NCBI GenBank assembly: GCA_014360395.1
Contig: JACIXM010000126.1
Location: forward strand, 1 to 6,034
Direction of reading: 5' to 3'
DNA from: Actinotalea sp.
Lineage (GTDB): Bacteria > Actinomycetota > Actinomycetes > Actinomycetales > Cellulomonadaceae
DNA length: 6,034 bases
How positions within the stretch are numbered: position 1 is the stretch's first letter; each line of letters starts with the position of its first letter. The position numbers and the translations under genes were made by a program. Shown in pieces: positions 1 to 6,034 of the stretch. The notes below the pieces were generated by a model. That model made no database searches. It was not told the origin of the DNA and saw nothing but the letters and a program-made list of their open reading frames with translations.

Positions 1-33
1 TAGTTTCTCCGGCCGCCGTCGCGACCAGCGGGA

Positions 34-69
34 ACGACGCACCGCACCGTCACCGGTGTGGTGCGTTGT
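34..69 (+). terminator. Strong GC-rich hairpin, probable terminator of an upstream gene
   Basis: Positions 34-49 pair with 54-69 without interruption: 16 base pairs, of which two are G-T (36/67 and 44/59), around a 4-nt TCAC loop. No run of T follows the right arm, which is common for intrinsic terminators proposed in high-GC actinobacteria. It lies upstream of the predicted transcription start of the first gene (about position 101), so it would not be part of that transcript. The simplest reading is that it ends a transcript entering from the left. Its right arm overlaps the -35 element at 66-71, so a role as a DNA-level operator is also possible. The pairing is seen directly; the function is inferred. 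Confidence 0.6.
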
Positions 70-94
70 GCTGCACCGCGCTGAGGTCTAGTCT
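66..94 (+). promoter_or_regulatory. Promoter of the TraR/DksA-lspA-pseudouridine synthase operon
   Basis: A -35-like TTGTGC (66-71) is followed after 17 nt by the -10 box TAGTCT (89-94), which fits the actinobacterial TAnnnT form. Transcription would begin near position 101, leaving a leader of about 20 nt before the ATG at 122. The -35 matches TTGACA at only three positions, but the spacing is ideal. No other convincing promoter is visible before the two genes that follow, so this one probably drives all three. Confidence 0.6.
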
Positions 95-111
95 CGCGGG
101 ACCTTCACACC

Positions 112-117
112 GAGGAG
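112..117 (+). promoter_or_regulatory. Shine-Dalgarno site deciding the ATG start at 122
   Basis: GAGGAG lies 4 nt before the ATG at 122. The spacing is slightly short, but the match to the anti-Shine-Dalgarno sequence is strong, and it supports this start for the zinc-finger protein. It contrasts with dnaE and the last gene, which have no such site and appear to be leaderless. Confidence 0.65.
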
Positions 118-121
118 CACC

Positions 122-589
122 ATGGCGATCGACGACACGTCTGGCCTGACCAAGGTCACGGCCGTGCCCGACACGGAGCGGCTCGCCGCTGTCGTGGACT
201 CGTTCCCGGTCCGCGAGGGCGAGGAGCCGTGGACCGTCGCGGAGGTGGAGGAGATCGCGGGGGAGATCACGGTCGAGATCGAGCGACTGCGGGCCGAGCT
301 GGCTGCCGCGGATGCCGAGCTGTCCTCCCTGCTGCGCAACTCCGGCGAGGGGGCCGGGGACGACCAGGCCGACTCCGGCTCCAGCGCGCTCGAGCGCGAG
401 CAGGAGCTGACCCTCGTGAACAACACCCGCGACCTCCTCGCGCAGAACCTGCACGCGCTCGAGCGCCTGGGCGCCGCAGGCTTCGGCACCTGCGAGTCCT
501 GCGGCCAGGCGATCGGCAAGGCGCGTCTGCAGGCCTTCCCGCGCGCCACGCTCTGCGTCACCTGCAAGGCCCGGCAGGAGCGTCGCTGA
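122..589 (+). CDS. TraR/DksA family C4-type zinc-finger protein
   Basis: This 155-residue protein ends in the DksA/TraR zinc finger: C124-x2-C127-x17-C145-x2-C148, within an FGTCESCG...IGKARLQAFP...CVTC context typical of the family. Residues about 35-112 are charged and helix-rich and look like the family's coiled-coil hairpin. An Asp-rich stretch (D80, D81, D84) followed by an acidic ERE segment sits where DksA carries its acidic coiled-coil tip. DksA and TraR bind in the RNA polymerase secondary channel and alter promoter kinetics, with ppGpp in the case of DksA; whether this protein does so is inferred from family only. The N-terminal 30 residues are not recognisable. The start is supported by GAGGAG at 112-117 and a promoter further upstream. 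lspA begins 2 nt after the stop, so the genes are probably cotranscribed. The family call is firm; the exact role is open. Confidence 0.9.
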   Translation: MAIDDTSGLTKVTAVPDTERLAAVVDSFPVREGEEPWTVAEVEEIAGEITVEIERLRAELAAADAELSSLLRNSGEGAGDDQADSGSSALEREQELTLVNNTRDLLAQNLHALERLGAAGFGTCESCGQAIGKARLQAFPRATLCVTCKARQERR

Positions 590-591
590 GC

Positions 592-1221
592 GTGCGGTCG
601 GGTCGTCCCCTCGTCGCGTTGCTCGCGGCGGTCGCTGTCGTCGTGCTCGTCGTCGACCAGCTCACGAAGATCTGGGCGGTCGCCACGTTCACCGAGGGGG
701 AGCGTGTGCCGCTGGTCGGCGACCTCCTCGGGCTGACGCTGCTGTACAACCCCGGCGCCGCCCTCAGCATCGCCACCGGCATGACGTGGGTCTTCACGCT
801 GGCAGCGGTCGGGGTGAGCATCGTGGTCGTGCGGATCGCCAGACGGCTCGGGTCGCGGACCTGGGCCGTGGCGCTGGGGCTGCTCCTCGGCGGCGCGGTG
901 GGCAACCTCATCGACCGGCTCGTCCGCGAGCCGGGCTTCGCCGTGGGCCACGTCGTGGACTTCATCGCCTACGGCAACCTGTTCGTCGGCAACGTCGCCG
1001 ACATCGCGATCGTCGCGGCGGCAGGCCTGATCATCCTGCTGTCGCTGCGCGGCGTCGCCGTCGACGGCACGCGCGAGGGGCACGAGGCCGTCGAGGCGCG
1101 GACGCCGGCCGGGTCGGGCGCGGGCGGCGAGGCACAGCCGCCGGACGCGGCGGAGCTGTCCGCCGAAGGGCCCGAGGCCGTGCCGGGCGACGAGGACGTC
1201 GCCCGCCGTGAGACGCCGTGA
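592..1221 (+). CDS. lspA: Lipoprotein signal peptidase (signal peptidase II)
   Basis: LspA is a membrane aspartyl protease that removes the signal peptide from prolipoproteins after Lgt has attached diacylglycerol to the lipobox cysteine. The 209-residue product has four likely membrane helices (about 6-24, 64-83, 91-107 and 137-152). Family motifs appear in order: DQLTK (D22-K26), NPGAALS (53-59, usually NxGAAFS), GNLIDR (104-109), VVDF (D123) and NVAD (N134-D137). D123 and D137 align with the structurally defined catalytic pair, and D108 is the other essential conserved Asp. A hydrophilic tail of about 52 residues (158-209), rich in Ala, Gly, Pro, Glu and Asp, follows the core. The GTG start at 592 is preceded by AGGAG (576-580, 11-nt spacing) and leaves a short, basic N-terminus before helix 1. 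The stop overlaps the next start by 4 nt, suggesting translational coupling. Confidence 0.95.
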   Translation: MRSGRPLVALLAAVAVVVLVVDQLTKIWAVATFTEGERVPLVGDLLGLTLLYNPGAALSIATGMTWVFTLAAVGVSIVVVRIARRLGSRTWAVALGLLLGGAVGNLIDRLVREPGFAVGHVVDFIAYGNLFVGNVADIAIVAAAGLIILLSLRGVAVDGTREGHEAVEARTPAGSGAGGEAQPPDAAELSAEGPEAVPGDEDVARRETP

Positions 1222-2153
1222 GCACCCGGTCGATGCCCGTGCCCGACGGGCTCGCGGGCGACCGCGTCGACGCCGGGCTGTCCCGGCTGCTGGGGGTGTC
1301 CCGCACGCGCGCTGCCGAGCTCGCGGAGGCCGGGGCCGTGGAGCTCGACGGTCGCGCCGTCGGCAAGTCCGACCGGCTGACGCCCGGCAGCTGGCTCGAG
1401 GTCGACCTCACCGCGCTCGACGAGCCCGCCGCGCCCTCGACGCCGCCGGAGCCGGTGCCCGGCATGCGGATCGTCTTCGAGGACGCAGACGTCGTCGTCG
1501 TGGACAAGCCGGTCGGGGTGGCGGCGCACCCGTCGCCGGGGTGGACGGGGCCGACCGTCGTCGGGGCGCTGGCCGCCGCGGGGTTCCGGGTGGCGACGTC
1601 CGGCGCCGCGGAGCGGCAGGGCATCGTGCACCGGCTCGACGTCGGGACCTCCGGACTCATGGTCGTCGCCAAGAGCGAGCACGCGTACACGGTGCTCAAG
1701 CGGGCCTTCAAGGAGCGCACCGTCGACAAGGTCTACCACGCGGTCGTGCAGGGTCACCCCGCACCCACCACGGGCACGATCGACGCCCCGATCGGGCGCC
1801 ACCCCTCGGCCGACTACAAGTTCGCGGTGACGGCCGACGGCAAGCCGTCCGTGACCCACTACGAGGTGCTGGAGATGGTCCCGCAGGCGTCCCTGGTCGA
1901 GGTGCACCTCGAGACGGGCCGGACCCACCAGATCCGCGTGCACATGGCCGCGCTGCGGCACCCGTGCGTGGGTGACGTCACCTACGGGGCGGACCCCACG
2001 CTGGCCGCCCGGCTGAGCCTGACGCGGCAGTGGTTGCACGCCATGCGTCTGGCCTTCGACCACCCGGCGACGGGGGAACGGCTGGAGCTGACCAGCACCT
2101 ACCCCGACGACCTCGCCCACGCGTGGGACGCGCTCTGCGCCGGCCACCGCTGA
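1218..2153 (+). CDS. RluA-family (RluD-like) ribosomal RNA pseudouridine synthase
   Basis: The enzyme should convert specific uridines in RNA, most likely 23S rRNA, to pseudouridine in the cytoplasm. The 311-residue protein has an N-terminal S4-type RNA-binding domain (about residues 10-65, [12 protein letters not shown]...GAVELDGR) and then the catalytic domain. The signature [13 protein letters not shown] contains H138-R139-L140-D141, with D141 the expected catalytic Asp. A conserved [11 protein letters not shown] segment (G234-R235-T236-H237-Q238-I239-R240) and the [10 protein letters not shown] block complete the fold. S4 plus this catalytic type is the RluD/YlyB architecture; RluD modifies helix 69 of 23S rRNA, but the target site cannot be read from sequence, so no symbol is given. 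The GTG start overlaps the lspA stop (GTGA). An in-frame ATG at 1233 is an alternative start that would drop only five residues. The mycobacterial neighbour of lspA (Rv1540) is of the same kind. Confidence 0.93.
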   Translation: MSTRSMPVPDGLAGDRVDAGLSRLLGVSRTRAAELAEAGAVELDGRAVGKSDRLTPGSWLEVDLTALDEPAAPSTPPEPVPGMRIVFEDADVVVVDKPVGVAAHPSPGWTGPTVVGALAAAGFRVATSGAAERQGIVHRLDVGTSGLMVVAKSEHAYTVLKRAFKERTVDKVYHAVVQGHPAPTTGTIDAPIGRHPSADYKFAVTADGKPSVTHYEVLEMVPQASLVEVHLETGRTHQIRVHMAALRHPCVGDVTYGADPTLAARLSLTRQWLHAMRLAFDHPATGERLELTSTYPDDLAHAWDALCAGHR

Positions 2154-2160
2154 GCGACAC

Positions 2161-2178
2161 GCCGGGTGCGCGACCGGC
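2161..2178 (+). terminator. Small hairpin after the operon, possible weak terminator
   Basis: GCCGG (2161-2165) and CCGGC (2174-2178) can pair around an 8-nt loop, starting 7 nt after the pseudouridine synthase stop. The stem has only 5 base pairs and no T tract. A second possible stem lies at 2205-2210 with 2224-2229 (CGGGCC/GGCCCG, 13-nt loop). Both are plausible by position, but pairings this short arise easily by chance in GC-rich DNA. Confidence 0.25.
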
Positions 2179-2226
2179 ATCGGCGGGCGCGGCCTGGGCG
2201 GACGCGGGCCGGGGCCGCTGGGTGGC

Positions 2227-2238
2227 CCGACGTGTCGG
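2227..2238. repeat. Short palindrome over the dnaE -35 region
   Basis: CCGAC (2227-2231) and GTCGG (2234-2238) form a perfect inverted repeat with a 2-nt centre. It covers the probable -35 element of dnaE and could be a regulator site. It resembles no operator I can name and is not a LexA box. With 5-bp arms in GC-rich DNA it may be chance. Confidence 0.3.
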
Positions 2239-2254
2239 TGGCGCGACCTAGACT
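2227..2254 (+). promoter_or_regulatory. Leaderless promoter of dnaE
   Basis: The -10 box TAGACT (2249-2254) ends 7 nt before the dnaE ATG at 2262, so transcription should begin at or within a base or two of the start codon. No Shine-Dalgarno sequence lies before the ATG, which agrees with a leaderless transcript, common in actinobacteria. A weak -35, CCGACG (2227-2232), sits 16 nt upstream of the -10 and keeps the GAC core of TTGACA. That -35 is also the left arm of a small palindrome (2227-2238). Confidence 0.6.
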
Positions 2255-2261
2255 TCCCCTC

Positions 2262-5798
<3,537 letters not shown>

Positions 5799-5835
5799 CG
5801 CCCCGGTCCACCGGCTGTCACGTCGCGAGCCCGCT

Positions 5836-5860
5836 GCCGGCGGCCGCGCCGCGGGCCGGC
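5836..5860 (+). terminator. GC-rich hairpin after dnaE, candidate terminator
   Basis: GCCGGC (5836-5841) pairs with GCCGGC (5855-5860). After a 2-nt GG bulge, CCGC (5844-5847) pairs with GCGG (5851-5854) around a 3-nt GCC loop, giving ten G-C pairs. It starts 37 nt after the dnaE stop and has no T tract. Position and strength suggest transcription termination, but this is inferred. Confidence 0.45.
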
Positions 5861-5866
5861 GACTGT

Positions 5867-5886
5867 GGCCGCGCTGGAGCGCGGCC
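5867..5886 (+). terminator. Perfect 8-bp hairpin between dnaE and the next gene
   Basis: GGCCGCGC (5867-5874) pairs perfectly with GCGCGGCC (5879-5886) around a TGGA loop, all G-C pairs. It follows the 5836-5860 hairpin by 6 nt and runs up to the expected -35 position of the next promoter. It may be the second of two tandem terminators after dnaE or an operator for the next gene. The left-arm octamer also occurs at 5842-5849, so the right arm could pair with either copy. Confidence 0.5.
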
Positions 5887-5914
5887 GGGCAGGTCCGGCG
5901 CCCGTCCCTAGACT
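5886..5914 (+). promoter_or_regulatory. Leaderless promoter of the PPOX-family gene
   Basis: The -10 box TAGACT (5909-5914) ends 6 nt before the GTG at 5921, so transcription would start at about the first base of the start codon. The eight bases CCTAGACT (5907-5914) are identical to those before dnaE (2247-2254). A poor -35, CGGGCA (5886-5891), lies 17 nt upstream. No Shine-Dalgarno site is present, again fitting a leaderless message. Confidence 0.6.
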
Positions 5915-5920
5915 GCGCAC

Positions 5921-6034
5921 GTGATCCATCTGACGCCCGAGCAGCACGTCTTCGTGACCGAGCGCCACCTGGCGACGCTGACGACGCCGCGTCCGGACGG
6001 CACGCCGCACGTCGTCCCCGTCGGCTTCACGTGG
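5921..6034 (+). CDS. PPOX-class (pyridoxamine 5'-phosphate oxidase-like / F420-dependent) oxidoreductase, N-terminal part
   Basis: Only the first 38 codons are in the window; the frame is open to the last base. The visible protein starts MIHLTPEQHVFVTERHLATLTTPRPDGTPHVVPVGFTW. The pattern LATLTTxRxDGTPHVxPVGF is typical of the first strands of the split-barrel flavin/deazaflavin-binding fold found in PPOX-class F420-dependent enzymes, which are abundant in actinobacteria. The substrate and the choice of FMN or F420 cannot be decided from this fragment. The GTG start is supported by a TAGACT -10 ending 6 nt upstream, implying a leaderless transcript separate from dnaE. Confidence 0.8.
   Translation, partial: MIHLTPEQHVFVTERHLATLTTPRPDGTPHVVPVGFTW

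Noticed and set aside
2..91. An open stretch in frame 2 that might be the tail of an upstream gene
   Set aside because: It is short, has no recognisable motif, and runs through the strong hairpin at 34-69, so it is more likely non-coding.
2166..2261. An upstream GTG start that would extend DnaE by 32 residues
   Set aside because: The extra residues (RDRHRRARPGRTRAG...) are unlike any DnaE N-terminus. They cross the probable promoter at 2227-2254, and the ATG at 2262 fits the family start and the -10 spacing.
2154..2261. A possible small gene or regulatory RNA between the pseudouridine synthase gene and dnaE
   Set aside because: No start codon with a ribosome binding site, no conserved-looking peptide and no substantial RNA fold were seen; weak hairpins and the dnaE promoter account for it.

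Overview
The window looks like a piece of the core chromosome of a high-GC actinobacterium, most likely in the order Micrococcales and similar to Cellulomonas. This rests on very high GC with strong G/C bias at third codon positions, GTG starts, apparently leaderless promoters with TAnnnT-type -10 boxes, and the gene order. In Mycobacterium tuberculosis, lspA (Rv1539) is likewise followed by a pseudouridine synthase (Rv1540) and, a little further on, dnaE1 (Rv1547). The genus is inferred from general similarity and was not tested.

Layout, all on the + strand. Positions 1-121 hold a strong hairpin (34-69), probably the terminator of a gene upstream of the window, followed directly by a promoter (-35 at 66-71, -10 at 89-94) and a ribosome binding site. 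A tight three-gene operon follows: a TraR/DksA-type C4 zinc-finger protein (122-589), the lipoprotein signal peptidase lspA (592-1221, 2-nt gap) and an RluA-family rRNA pseudouridine synthase (1218-2153, 4-nt GTGA overlap). A 108-nt gap carries the dnaE promoter. dnaE (2262-5798) encodes the replicative DNA polymerase III alpha subunit, with a complete PHP metal site and an intact polymerase active site. A 122-nt gap with two GC-rich hairpins and another TAGACT promoter leads into a PPOX-class (FMN/F420 split-barrel) oxidoreductase gene (5921 onward), which is cut off by the window end.

The genes do housekeeping work. The operon combines a possible RNA-polymerase-binding regulator, the last cleavage step for lipoprotein signal peptides at the membrane, and ribosomal RNA modification. 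dnaE copies the chromosome and appears to be transcribed from its own leaderless promoter. I found no mobile element, CRISPR array, tRNA, rRNA, toxin-antitoxin pair or defence system, and nothing that supports a new biological system. The more interesting signals are in the three short intergenic regions: hairpins placed directly against promoters, and two near-identical leaderless promoter cores.
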